Source: Streptomyces glaucescens (GTDB lineage: Bacteria; Actinomycetota; Actinomycetes; Streptomycetales; Streptomycetaceae). Taken from it: a stretch of DNA of 64,000 nucleotides. A model generated the notes under the pieces. It did no database searches. It had not been told where the DNA came from and saw only the letters and a program-made list of their open reading frames with translations. Below, in pieces: positions 52,422 to 61,044 of this stretch. Both the position numbers and the translations under genes were made by a program. The number at the start of each line of letters is the position of its first letter. The first letter of the stretch is position 1. Location: positions 7,358,501-7,422,500 of the forward strand of contig NZ_CP009438.1 of NCBI RefSeq assembly GCF_000761215.1, read 5' to 3'.

Positions 52422-52765
52422 AGGGGGCTCCTCAGCGTCATGGATCGATGCAGATCGGATCCTCCATGAGAAGTCGGCTTTCGTCGATCAGGTTTGCGAT
52501 TGGCGAGCAGCCCTATTGGGCGATTGCCGATGGTGGCGTGAGTTCGTAGTGCCGCTGGTCTCGGAGAAGTGCCCACAACACGTTGACTCGTCGCCGGGCC
52601 AGCGCCAGGACTGCTTGGGAGTGCCTCTTGCCCTCGGCTCGTGCGCGGTCTTAGAGGTCGTTCTCTTTCCGAACCTCACGTGTGGTTTCTGCTGGTCAGG
52701 CATGAGATTGCGGTTGTTGCGGGAGCCTCGATCCCGTTGCTGGCCGAGATGTCGGGGGGTGGCGG
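52422..52765. other. 344 bases, possible old IS end
   Basis: Around 52648-52670 the DNA reads TCTTAGAGGTCGTTCTCTTT, which resembles the CTTAGA-type ends of the other IS elements here. It could be the left end of the element that contains the next two genes. Confidence 0.35.
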
Positions 52766-53278
52766 GTGCCGTCGATGCGGGCGGTCTTGGAAGCGCGGCA
52801 GAAGGCGGCCGCGGTGCGGGTGGAGGAGCTCGAAGCCGAGCTGGAGCGAGTGCGGGCGGCTCTGGTGGAGGCGGAGGAGGTGCTCAGGCGCCGGGTGATC
52901 GGCCTGGAGCAGTATCTGGAGGCGCTGGCCGACGCGGATGCGCCGGTCGAGGCGGTCACGTCGCAGAGGAAGCCGGTAGGCCCGCGCCGGGCGGTGCCTC
53001 ACCGTCAGGAGGCGGCAGGAACCGAGGTGCTGTCGGTGGACTACCAGGCTTTGATGGCCGCCGCCGTGGAGGCGGGAGCCGATGGGCTGGGTGCCCGGAG
53101 GGCGGCGGTGGTGCTGGGATGGGACAGTGCCTCCGCCTCCCGTGTCGAAGGAGCGCGGGCCCGGCTGAAACGGCTGGTGGAACGGGGCTGGCTGGTCGAG
53201 GAGAAGGCGGGCAGGTTCACGCTGCCCGCGCCGGAGCAGGACGCTGCCGGAGCTGGGCGGCCAGGCGGCGGCTCATGA
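52766..53278 (+). CDS. IS-associated coiled-coil/winged-helix protein
   Basis: 170 aa from GTG at 52766 (ATG nine bases later is possible). Residues ~1-55 form a coiled coil (MRAVLEARQKAAAVRVEELE then AELERVRAALVEAEEVLRRR). The C-terminal ~80 residues look like a winged helix (VDYQALMAAAVEAGADGLGA, VLGWDSASASRVEGARARLK then RLVERGWLVEEKAGRFTLP). This kind of protein is frequently found next to IS5-type transposases in Streptomyces. Its end overlaps the end of the convergent transposase by ~60 bases. Confidence 0.7.
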   Translation: MPSMRAVLEARQKAAAVRVEELEAELERVRAALVEAEEVLRRRVIGLEQYLEALADADAPVEAVTSQRKPVGPRRAVPHRQEAAGTEVLSVDYQALMAAAVEAGADGLGARRAAVVLGWDSASASRVEGARARLKRLVERGWLVEEKAGRFTLPAPEQDAAGAGRPGGGS

Positions 53279-54151
53279 GCATGGTCATCGACCACAGGAC
53301 GACGGCCTCGCTGCTGTCGGTGCGTCGTTCGTAGTCCCGGACCAGGCGCCGGCTGCGCAGGAGCCAGGCGACGGATCTTTCCACGACCCAGCGGCGGGGA
53401 AGGACCTGAAAGCCGCTGGCATCGTCGCTGCGGCGGACGATGTCGAGGACGACGCCGAGGTGCTGGGTGGTCCAGTCGGTGAGGTGGCCGCTGTATCCGC
53501 CGTCGGCCCAGATGCGCGCCAGCCGCCGGAAGTGATTCTTCGCCGCGGGCACAAGGGTGCGGGCGGCGTCACGGTCGGTTGTGGAGGCCGGCGTGACAGC
53601 ACGGCCAGAAGCAGTCCGAGGGTGTCGGTGAGCAGGTGCCGTTTGCGGCCGTTGATCTTCTTCCCGGCGTCGTATCCCCGTGAAGTGAGGGGGACCGTGG
53701 CGTCCGCCTTCACCGACTGCGAGTCCACGACCGCCGCACTCGGCTCCGGGCTATGGCCTTCAGCCCGGCGGACTGCCTCGCGCAGACGTTCGTGCAGCTC
53801 GGACACCAGCCCCGCATCCCGCCAGCGGACGAAGAAGGCATACACCCGCGGCCAGGGCGGGAAATCAGACGGCATCGCCCGCCACTTGATGCCGTTGTCG
53901 ACGAGATAGCGCACCGCGTCGATCATCTGCCGGTGGCAGTAGCCCTCCGGCCGCCCGCCCCGGCCCGCCAGCCATCCGGGAACCGGCAGCAGATCCCGCA
54001 CTGACGCCCACTCGGCATCGCTCATGTCCGAGCCGTACCGGGGCCGGCGATCCGGCCTGTCGGCCGCGTTCCCGAACCGATGGGCGAGACAGTCACACCC
54101 AGGGGTGGACGGACTGGACCCGGCAACCGCGATCACGCGACACTTCGACAA
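53217..54151 (-). pseudogene. IS5-family transposase with a single-base frameshift
   Basis: N-terminal frame: MSDAEWASVRDLLPVPGWLA, HRQMIDAVRYLVDNGIKWRA, FPPWPRVYAFFVRWRDAG, VVDSQSVKADATVPLTSRGY, GRKRHLLTDTLGLLLAVL. Near 53598 the frame changes to VTPASTTDRDAARTLVPAAK, IWADGGYSGHLTDWTTQHLG and the C-terminal RRWVVERSVAWLLRSRRLVR. One missing base explains the break. DDE residues survive (VDSQSVK, ADGGY, WVVERS). The exact start is unclear (ATG at 54151 or 54025). Confidence 0.85.
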
Positions 54152-54152
54152 C

Positions 54153-54205
54153 AGGGCCTCTTGCTTCTCGCTGGACTCGACAACCGCGAGCTACCAAGAG
54201 GCCCT
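54153..54205. repeat. Inverted repeat AGGGCCTCTTG
   Basis: Perfect 11-bp arms (54153-54163 and 54195-54205) around 31 bases, just beyond the transposase start. Could be an IS end pair left by a small deletion derivative, or a hairpin. Confidence 0.5.
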
Positions 54206-54703
54206 TCCTCTATGCCCCGCCAGCAGCCAAGTCACCCGATCCAGCAACCCGTTCGAAGCCGATCGACCACGCGAGCGGATAGAGAACGGCCAGTGAGACA
54301 ACCTGCTGCCGGACACCTCACCATCGGAACTCCAGGTGGGGAGAGTAAAGCGTTATCTGCCCGGTACTCACCGCGCTCTGAGCCTGGCGTGAAATAGGTC
54401 TGAGAGGCGCGTGGCGGCGCCCGTTCGGCTCGGAAGCTGCCTGTTCCGGCCGTTGTGGAACGCCAATGGATAACAGCACGGGCGATTTCGCGCTGAAATA
54501 GGGCTCTCATGTCCTGATAACCAGCTCCTTGTCGCCCCGAAGCGGTTGGACCAATTCCGGACCGTATGGATCAAGTGTTCGGGGGCAGGGCCCGTCAACT
54601 TGTGTGTCCGGTGTGACAGCTTGTGCAGCGGCGGTAACCGGGACGGTTACCGCTTCTGACTGTCTGTCTCATTTGTCGTCTGACTTCCTGTGGGGGGAAG
54701 CTG
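54206..54703. other. 498 bases upstream of the RHS gene
   Basis: No gene; locally lower GC at ~54390-54680 suggests the RHS promoter lies here. Confidence 0.45.
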
Positions 54704-57700
54704 ATGCACTCGCGTGCTGGGCGCACGCCGTTTCGGCGTGCCCGGAGAACACACAGAACAGCCCTCGTCGCCGCGATCACCACGGCCGCCCTGGTAGCCG
54801 CCGCGGCGCCCGGCCTGGCGGCCACGCCGAGGCCGGAACTGCCGGAGCCGGAGAGTCCGTGGACCAAGCCCACCAAGGTCGAGGCACCGGCCACGCCGGC
54901 CGGGGTGACCCGGCCCGCGGTGTCGCAGGCGGAAGCCGAGTTGTCGTCCGAGGTGCAGGCGTGGAGAGCGGCGCAGAAAACCCGCACGGTCGGCACCGGC
55001 GAAGCCGCCCGCACGGCCGCCGTCGCCGAGGCCATCGAGACGACCTACATCCCGGAGGGTCAGGGCGATGTGCCCTGGCACCGCATCCTCGACACCCGCC
55101 TCAACGACGCCCTCGTGGCCCGGGTGAACCTCTCCAACGGCAACCTGATGCTGGCCGCCACCGACTTCGACATCGCCGGCGTCGGCCAGAAACTCCAGCT
55201 GGCCCGCACCTACAACTCCCTCGAAGCCCCGTGGGGGAAGGTCTCCCAGCGCTGGTGGCAGGGCTACGAGCGCTACCTGCGGATCGGTGACACCGAGGTG
55301 GTCGTCTTCGACACCACCGGCGACGCTCTGCGCTTCCAGCAAACCACCACTGGTCGCTACACCACCCCGGCCGGCTACTCCAAGGACCTGAAGAAGAACA
55401 CGGACGGCACCTACACCCTGACCGACCGCAAGTCCGGCAGCCGCGACACCTACGACCAGCACGGCACCCTGCTGAGGGTCGCGGACAAGAACCACGGCAC
55501 GATCACCGTCGACCAGCACGACGAGACCGGCGAGCACAAAGGCTTCAAGCTGACCGAGACCCGCTCCGGCCGCTGGATCGACCTGGTCAAGACCTACGGC
55601 GACCAGTGGCAGGCCAAGGACCACACCGGCCGCACCGCCGTCTTCGACCTCGACGAGCATGGCCACCTCGGCACGGTGACCGACACCGCCGGCAAGGCCA
55701 CCTTGTACACCTACGACGGGGACGGCAGGTTGATCAAGGTGACCACCCCAGGAGGCACGGTCACCGTCTTCACGTACGACGGCCACAACCGCGTCACCTC
55801 CATGCAGCGCGCCACCGAGTCGACCAGCAGCGGCCACACCGGCCCCACCTGGCGCTTCGACTACAGTGCAGCCACCCCCGCCGACGCCGGAACGACGACG
55901 GTCACCGACCCGGACGGCGACGCCACGGTCTACTGGCACAACGCCGACGGAGAGGTCACGAAGGTCAAGGACCCGCTGGACCACTACCGGCACGCCAGCT
56001 ACACCAACCACCTGACCCAGACCACAACCGACGCCATGGGCACAGGAACGGACGGTACCGGCGGCAACGTCACCACCTACGGCTGGGACTCCCGCAACAA
56101 CGCCACCTCCGTCAAGCTCCCGCTGGGGGCTACGGCCTCCGTGACGGCGTACCAGACGATCGCCGGCACGGACCTGCCGAACGACTTCAACAGTGCCGAC
56201 GGGCGTAAGGACTCCTTCTCCTACGACACCAACGGCAACACCCTGTCGGTCACCACGTCCGGCACCGCGGGCGGGCAGCGCACCCACACCTACAACAAGG
56301 CCACGCCCACCTGCGGCGGCTTCGAGGGCCAACGCTGCACGGCCACGGTGAAGATCACCGACACCCGATCCTCGAAGACGTCCTTCACCTACGACAGCAA
56401 GGGCAACCTGGCCAAGGTCACCCCGCCGGCGCCGCAGGGCGAGACGACGTACACCTACGACGCGCTCGGCCGCGTCGAGACCTCCGTCGACGGTCGCGGC
56501 ATCAAAACCGTCTACGCCTACGACACCCGCGACCGGGTGAAGAAGGTGTCCTCGACGAACATGACGGTCAGCTACGACTACGACAGCGACGGCAACCTCA
56601 AGATCCGCACCGACGCCTCCGGCACCACCCGCTGGGACTACGACAAGCTCAACCGCGAAATCGTACGCACCCTGCAGAACGGCGCCCAGACCGCCCTCGC
56701 CTACACCCCGGGCGGCGAAGTCGACCACTACACCGACCCCACCGGCACCACCGACTACACCTGGGACAAGGCCGGCCGCCTGGACTACCTGATCGCCCCG
56801 GACGGCAAGAAAACCGACTACGACTACAACAACAACGACAAGCGCACCAAGACCGTCTATCCCGGCGGCACCACCCAGTCGTTCACCATCGACAAGAACG
56901 GCCGCCCCTCCGCGGTCAAGACCACCTCGGACACCACCACGCTGATCGACCTCGGCTACAGCTACACCAACAGTGCGAGTAAGGACACCACCAAGATCCG
57001 CACCCGCACCGACAACCTCACCAAACTCAAGACCACCTACACCTACGACACCCAGGACCGCCTGTCCTACGCCCTCGAAACGGATACGACGGGCGCACGC
57101 AAGGCGTCGTGGCTGTACTGCTACGACCAGGCCGGCAACCTCACCAGCCAGGACGGCACCGCCTCCACCTGCCCTGGCAGCGCGCTCTTCACCTACAACG
57201 ACGCCCTCCAGCTGACCGGTCAGACCGGCTCCACCACACCGTGGTGCTACGACAAGGTCGGCAATGAGACGGCCGGCGGACGAGTGGCCGCCACGGCGCG
57301 CACGAACGAGACGTGGACGGACTACAGCCAGCTGGCCGGCATCACGGTAGGCGGCACGAGCTACGACCTGGTCCACGCCGGCACCGACAACTCCGAGCGC
57401 ACCAAGCTCGGTTCGACCTGGTTCCACCACACCGTGCTCGGCCTGGCGTCCACGACGACGAACGGCGTCGACACAGGATTCATCCGCGAACCGGCGGGCA
57501 CCTTGAACTCCATGACGGCCGGGGGCAAGTCCTACTATTACCTCACCGACGCCACGGGCAACGTCCTGGGCCTGGTCGACGATGCGGGCAAGCGCACCCA
57601 CACCTACGCCTACGGCCCCACCGGCCTGCCCCGCGGAACCACCACCGAAGCAGCCCCCCAGCCGTTCCGCTACACCGGCGCCTATCTCGACCCCAGCGGC

Positions 57701-58048
57701 CTGTACAAGATGGGCCACCGCTACTACGACCCGCAACTCGGCCGCTTCAACCAGCCCGACCCATCCGGGCAGGAAATCAACCCCTACCTCTACGCCGCCG
57801 GCGATCCCGTCAACAGCTCCGATCCCACCGGTCTGCTGAGCTTCTCTGACGTCCTGGATGTGGGAGAGCAGGTCTTGAGCGGTGTCACCGGTTGCCTCGC
57901 CGGCATTGGTGCGGCAGCCGAAACTGGCATCATCCAGGCAGCGACCGGTTTCTTCGGAGCTGCGGGCACCGTAGCGGCGGGTGCTCTCGCCTGCGGCGTC
58001 GGAGCAGGAGCAGGCCTGATGAACGCAGAAATCATCTCCTACGGATGA
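54704..58048 (+). CDS. Secreted RHS-repeat protein with short hydrophobic C-terminal module
   Basis: 1114 aa from ATG at 54704 after GGGGGAAG. Signal peptide residues ~1-40 (RTALVAAITTAALVAAAAPG). Many YD/RHS repeats fill residues ~170-1000 (YDSKGNLAKV, YTYDALGRVETSVDGRG, WDYDKLNREIVRTLQNG). The RHS core YLDPSGLYKMGHRYYDPQLG ... RFNQPDPSGQ ... NPYLYAAGDPVNSSDPTGL ends near residue 1043. The remaining ~71 residues (GVTGCLAGIGAAAETGIIQA then ATGFFGAAGTVAAGALACGV) are Gly/Ala-rich and hydrophobic with two cysteines, unlike nuclease-type RHS toxins. RHS shells enclose and deliver their C-terminal modules, so this tail is the candidate effector. Confidence 0.92.
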   Translation: MHSRAGRTPFRRARRTHRTALVAAITTAALVAAAAPGLAATPRPELPEPESPWTKPTKVEAPATPAGVTRPAVSQAEAELSSEVQAWRAAQKTRTVGTGEAARTAAVAEAIETTYIPEGQGDVPWHRILDTRLNDALVARVNLSNGNLMLAATDFDIAGVGQKLQLARTYNSLEAPWGKVSQRWWQGYERYLRIGDTEVVVFDTTGDALRFQQTTTGRYTTPAGYSKDLKKNTDGTYTLTDRKSGSRDTYDQHGTLLRVADKNHGTITVDQHDETGEHKGFKLTETRSGRWIDLVKTYGDQWQAKDHTGRTAVFDLDEHGHLGTVTDTAGKATLYTYDGDGRLIKVTTPGGTVTVFTYDGHNRVTSMQRATESTSSGHTGPTWRFDYSAATPADAGTTTVTDPDGDATVYWHNADGEVTKVKDPLDHYRHASYTNHLTQTTTDAMGTGTDGTGGNVTTYGWDSRNNATSVKLPLGATASVTAYQTIAGTDLPNDFNSADGRKDSFSYDTNGNTLSVTTSGTAGGQRTHTYNKATPTCGGFEGQRCTATVKITDTRSSKTSFTYDSKGNLAKVTPPAPQGETTYTYDALGRVETSVDGRGIKTVYAYDTRDRVKKVSSTNMTVSYDYDSDGNLKIRTDASGTTRWDYDKLNREIVRTLQNGAQTALAYTPGGEVDHYTDPTGTTDYTWDKAGRLDYLIAPDGKKTDYDYNNNDKRTKTVYPGGTTQSFTIDKNGRPSAVKTTSDTTTLIDLGYSYTNSASKDTTKIRTRTDNLTKLKTTYTYDTQDRLSYALETDTTGARKASWLYCYDQAGNLTSQDGTASTCPGSALFTYNDALQLTGQTGSTTPWCYDKVGNETAGGRVAATARTNETWTDYSQLAGITVGGTSYDLVHAGTDNSERTKLGSTWFHHTVLGLASTTTNGVDTGFIREPAGTLNSMTAGGKSYYYLTDATGNVLGLVDDAGKRTHTYAYGPTGLPRGTTTEAAPQPFRYTGAYLDPSGLYKMGHRYYDPQLGRFNQPDPSGQEINPYLYAAGDPVNSSDPTGLLSFSDVLDVGEQVLSGVTGCLAGIGAAAETGIIQAATGFFGAAGTVAAGALACGVGAGAGLMNAEIISYG

Positions 58049-58087
58049 CCCGGGGGCGCTGCCCCGGCATAAGAGAAGCCAAGAAAC

Positions 58088-58122
58088 CCCTCGGTGACGA
58101 CTCTTCCTGTCGTCACCGAGGG
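58088..58122 (+). terminator. Perfect 13-bp hairpin between RHS gene and small membrane gene
   Basis: Arms 58088-58100 and 58110-58122 pair without mismatch around a 9-base loop, 39 bases after the RHS stop and 14 before the next ATG. It may end most RHS transcripts while letting some continue, setting the ratio of the two products. Confidence 0.8.
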
Positions 58123-58136
58123 ATGTCACGAGGTGA

Positions 58137-58325
58137 ATGATGGCCAGCAATCCCGCGACGAAACTCACGCTGTTCGTAGTACTGGGCACCGCTTTCGGGG
58201 TGCTTTGCATTATTTTGGGCCTCAGCAACGGGAACTACGCCCTGCTGGCGGCCGGAGTGCTCGCCACTGCGGGCGGACTGACCCTGACTATGCTGGCGGC
58301 CGCTCGCCGGAGGTCTTCAAGGTGA
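58137..58325 (+). CDS. Two-TM small membrane protein following the RHS gene
   Basis: 62 aa from ATG at 58137 (the adjacent ATG at 58140 is better spaced from GAGG). Two membrane helices: LTLFVVLGTAFGVLCIILGL and YALLAAGVLATAGGLTLTML, ending in a basic tail AARRRSSR. No family recognised. Position directly after a polymorphic-toxin-like gene is where immunity proteins usually lie, and a membrane protein would suit a membrane-active effector. This is inference. Confidence 0.6.
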   Translation: MMASNPATKLTLFVVLGTAFGVLCIILGLSNGNYALLAAGVLATAGGLTLTMLAAARRRSSR

Positions 58326-58605
58326 CCAAGGGCGACACGTCCATCCAACGTCACCGTCGGCTGAGTCCCCGACAGATGGCCACCCCTGCCAGCGGACGAT
58401 TGCGAAATCCGCTGAGTGCCCAGGGCGCAAGAGAGCCGTCAGGGTGCTTCAGCCGTGCCCGCGGTCAGGCTGCAGGCCGGGCCGGGAACAGCCCGGTGCG
58501 CAGGTCGGGGACGAAGGCTTCCTGCACGACGCGGCGGAAGCGCCGACGCTGGGCGGGGGAAGTGTCGGAGGTCGCTGAGGGCGCGGTGTCCTCCGGTCAG
58601 TAAGA

Positions 58606-59482
58606 CTAAGACCGCGTCCTACGTGGTGAGGCGAACGAGCCGCTTGTAGCAGCAGAGGGCGGCGGCAAGGCTGAGAAAGCCCAGGTAGTTGCGGTGGTCG
58701 CGTTCGTAACGGGGGCTGAGGCGGCGGTAGCCGGACAGCCAGGGCCAGGACATCGTCCGTTCGACGACCCAGCGGCGGCGCCCTAATCGTTCGCTGGAAT
58801 GGATTCCCTTGCCGGCGATCCGCACGCCGATCCGCTTTCCTCGCAGCCATGCGCGCAGGTCGCCCGGTCGTAGGCTTTGTCGGCGTGCAGGCGCTGGGGC
58901 TTGAAGTGGCGGCCGCGGTGGGGGTCGTGTCTCGTTTGGTGACCCTCCACCATCGGCTTCAGTCCTTCGCTGTCGTGGACGTTGCCGGCGGAGACGCCGA
59001 CAAGGACGGGCAGGCCGTTCGCGTCCGACAGGACGTGCATCTTGGAACCCGGCTTGCCCCGGTCCACGGGGCTCGGACCAGTGTGCTCACCCCCCTTTTC
59101 GCCCTGGCGTGGGCGGTGTCGAGGACGACGCGAGAGACATCGAGGAGGCCGGCATCGTCCAGGCGCTGCAGCACGGCTTCGTGCAACCGGCCCCAGACGT
59201 CGGCTCTCGACCAGATCAGGAACCGGCGGTGGACGGTCGATTTCGACACCCGAAACAGGGCGGCAGCGACCGCCAGGCACACCCGCTGACCAGCACATAG
59301 ACGATGGCCGCGAACACCGTCTCATCAGGTGCGTTCTGCGTCCCGCCGCCCTGCGGCCGCGTCCGCTGCTCCGGAATCAGCGGCTTGGCGATCTCCCACA
59401 AGCCGTCCGGCACGATCCAGCTCCACGTTCCCCGCCCCATACCGGGACAACGTTCGCCTCACCACGTAGGACACGGTCTTAG
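58606..59482 (-). mobile_element. IS5-family element with 32-bp inverted repeats
   Basis: Arms 58606-58637 and 59451-59482 match at 31 of 32 positions when read inward, so the ends are well preserved. The 877-bp element holds one minus-strand transposase, now broken. Bases just outside do not show an obvious duplication longer than a few bases. Confidence 0.9.
58617..59440 (-). pseudogene. Transposase with several frameshifts
   Basis: Blocks in order on the minus strand but in changing frames: VPDGLWEIAKPLIPEQRTRP ... VFAAIVYVLVSGCAWRSLPP, then VSKSTVHRRFLIWSRADVWG ... GLLDVSRVVLDTAHARAKRG, then TGPSPVDRGKPGSKMHVLSD and LHADKAYD, finally ERLGRRRWVVERTMSWPWLS. At least three indels; not functional, although a complete copy elsewhere could act on the intact ends. 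Confidence 0.85.
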
Positions 59483-59532
59483 GGGGACGCCCCCGGTCGG
59501 CGTGACGCACCTGCGCCACCCGGGCCGGGGGC

Positions 59533-59949
59533 TCAAACGATCGCGTACGTGAAGGTGTACGCGACGGAGGTGTCCCCGTGGCGGTGGGTGAACTCGCCGG
59601 AGCCCGTCAGGCCGGCCAACTCCCCGGTTCCGGAGCCCGGGACCACCTCGAAACGGCCGGTGGTGCCGGTGGCGTCGAAGCCGCCGCGCTCCTCCAGGAC
59701 GAAGGTGCCCTTGCGGCCGTCGACGCCGCCCGAGAGCAGTTCCATGCCCGAGTAGGTGCCGGCGTTCTCTGCGGTGTAGGCGATCGTGTACGAGCAGGAG
59801 GTCGCGGCCGCCTCGATTCCGCCGGAGAAGGCGTTGGTGACCGTGGCGTGGGCGAGGCGCGGGGTGGAAGCCGGGGAACCGACGGGCTGCTCCTGCCAGT
59901 CGGTGAAGGTGAAACGGCCTGCCGTCTCAACGGTGGTCGGCGTGGGCAT
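59533..59949 (-). CDS. DUF3224 domain protein
   Basis: 138 aa from ATG at 59949 with AGAGGA upstream. Whole length fits DUF3224, a small beta-barrel: GRFTFTDWQEQPVG, LAHATVTNAFSGGIEAAATS then CSYTIAYTAENAGTYSGMEL, GRKGTFVLEERGGFDATGTT, GTGELAGLTGSGEFTHRHGD. Function unknown. Divergent from a YafY/WYL regulator across a near-perfect palindrome, so regulated by it. Confidence 0.9.
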   Translation of the reverse strand: MPTPTTVETAGRFTFTDWQEQPVGSPASTPRLAHATVTNAFSGGIEAAATSCSYTIAYTAENAGTYSGMELLSGGVDGRKGTFVLEERGGFDATGTTGRFEVVPGSGTGELAGLTGSGEFTHRHGDTSVAYTFTYAIV

Positions 59950-60010
59950 GCGTATCCTCTCGGCTGGCCGGTCGGTCTCCTCCGCCCGGCATGCCCCCAG
60001 CCTGGCAGCC

Positions 60011-60035
60011 GTACCTGACACCTCCTGTCAGGTAC
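60011..60035. promoter_or_regulatory. YafY/WYL operator palindrome
   Basis: GTACCTGACA and TGTCAGGTAC are perfect 10-bp arms around CCTCC, within the 114-base intergenic region. The core TGACA-N5-TGTCA is the kind of site bound by YafY-type regulators beside DUF3224 genes. Confidence 0.78.
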
Positions 60036-60063
60036 GGCATCCCGTACCGCGACAATGGCCGCC

Positions 60064-61044
60064 ATGCGCGCCGACCGGCTTCTCTCCCTGCTCTTGCTGC
60101 TCCAGAACCGCGGCCGGATGACCGCGCCGGAACTCGCAGACGCGCTGGAGGTGTCCGTCCGCACCATCTACCGGGACGTCGAAGCCCTCGGCGCCTGCGG
60201 AGTCCCCGTCCTCGCCGACCGCGGCCCGGACGGCGGATACCGGCTGGCGGACGGCTACCGCACCCGCCTCACGGGCCTCACCGACACGCAGGCCGGCTCC
60301 CTCTTCCTCGCCGGCGCCCCCGGCCCGGCCCGGGAGCTCGGCCTCGGCGCCGACCTGGCCGCCGCCCAGCTGAAGCTCCAGGCCGCGCTGCCCGCCGCGC
60401 TCGCCGGCCGGGCCCGGCAGATCCAAGATCGCTTCCACCTCGACGCCCCCGCATGGTTCCGGGACGCCGACCCCGTGCCGCACCTCGCTCAGATCGGCCA
60501 GGCCGTCTGGGACCAGCGGATCCTGCGCACCCACTACCGCCGGTGGCGCGGCGAAGTGCACCGCGAACTGCATCCGCTCGGCCTCGTCCTCAAGGGCGGC
60601 ATCTGGTACCTCGTGGCCCGGTCCGAAGGGACGGTGCGCACCTACCGCGTCTCACGGTTCCTGGCCGTGGACACCACCGAGGACGGCTTCGAGCGGCCCG
60701 CCGGCTTCGAACTCGCCGCCTACTGGCGCGAGTCCACCGACCGCCTCGACGCCGCCCTCCACCAGCAGACCGCCGACCTGCGGCTCTCGCCCCGCGGGCG
60801 ACGTCTGCTCCCGATGAGGTTCGGCGCCGTGGGGGCGCGGGCCCTCGCGGACGCTGGCCCGGCCGACGCGGACGGATGGGTACGGATCACCCTCCCGGTC
60901 GAATCCGCGGCCGTCGCGGTCGGCGACCTCCTGCGCATGGGCACGGACGCCGAGGTGCTCGGACCGCCCGAACTGCGCGCCGCCCTCGCGGAGACGGTCA
61001 CGGCCCTGGCTCAGCGGTACGGGGTACACGCCGTACGTGCCTAG
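60064..61044 (+). CDS. YafY-family (HTH + WYL) transcriptional regulator
   Basis: 326 aa from ATG at 60064; ATG at 60055 is equally possible and neither has a strong ribosome site. N-terminal HTH_11: RADRLLSLLLLLQNRGRMTA then PELADALEVSVRTIYRDVEA and the wing GVPVLADRGPDGGYRL. A WYL-type ligand domain follows (RELHPLGLVLKGGIWYLVAR, RTYRVSRFLAVDTTEDGFER) with the WCX extension to the end. Senses an unknown ligand or stress and regulates the divergent DUF3224 gene. Confidence 0.92.
   Translation: MRADRLLSLLLLLQNRGRMTAPELADALEVSVRTIYRDVEALGACGVPVLADRGPDGGYRLADGYRTRLTGLTDTQAGSLFLAGAPGPARELGLGADLAAAQLKLQAALPAALAGRARQIQDRFHLDAPAWFRDADPVPHLAQIGQAVWDQRILRTHYRRWRGEVHRELHPLGLVLKGGIWYLVARSEGTVRTYRVSRFLAVDTTEDGFERPAGFELAAYWRESTDRLDAALHQQTADLRLSPRGRRLLPMRFGAVGARALADAGPADADGWVRITLPVESAAVAVGDLLRMGTDAEVLGPPELRAALAETVTALAQRYGVHAVRA

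Noticed and set aside
54647..58228. 1193-codon minus-strand open frame across the RHS gene
   Set aside because: Exact antisense of repeated YD codons; low-complexity Val/Gly product with no domain.
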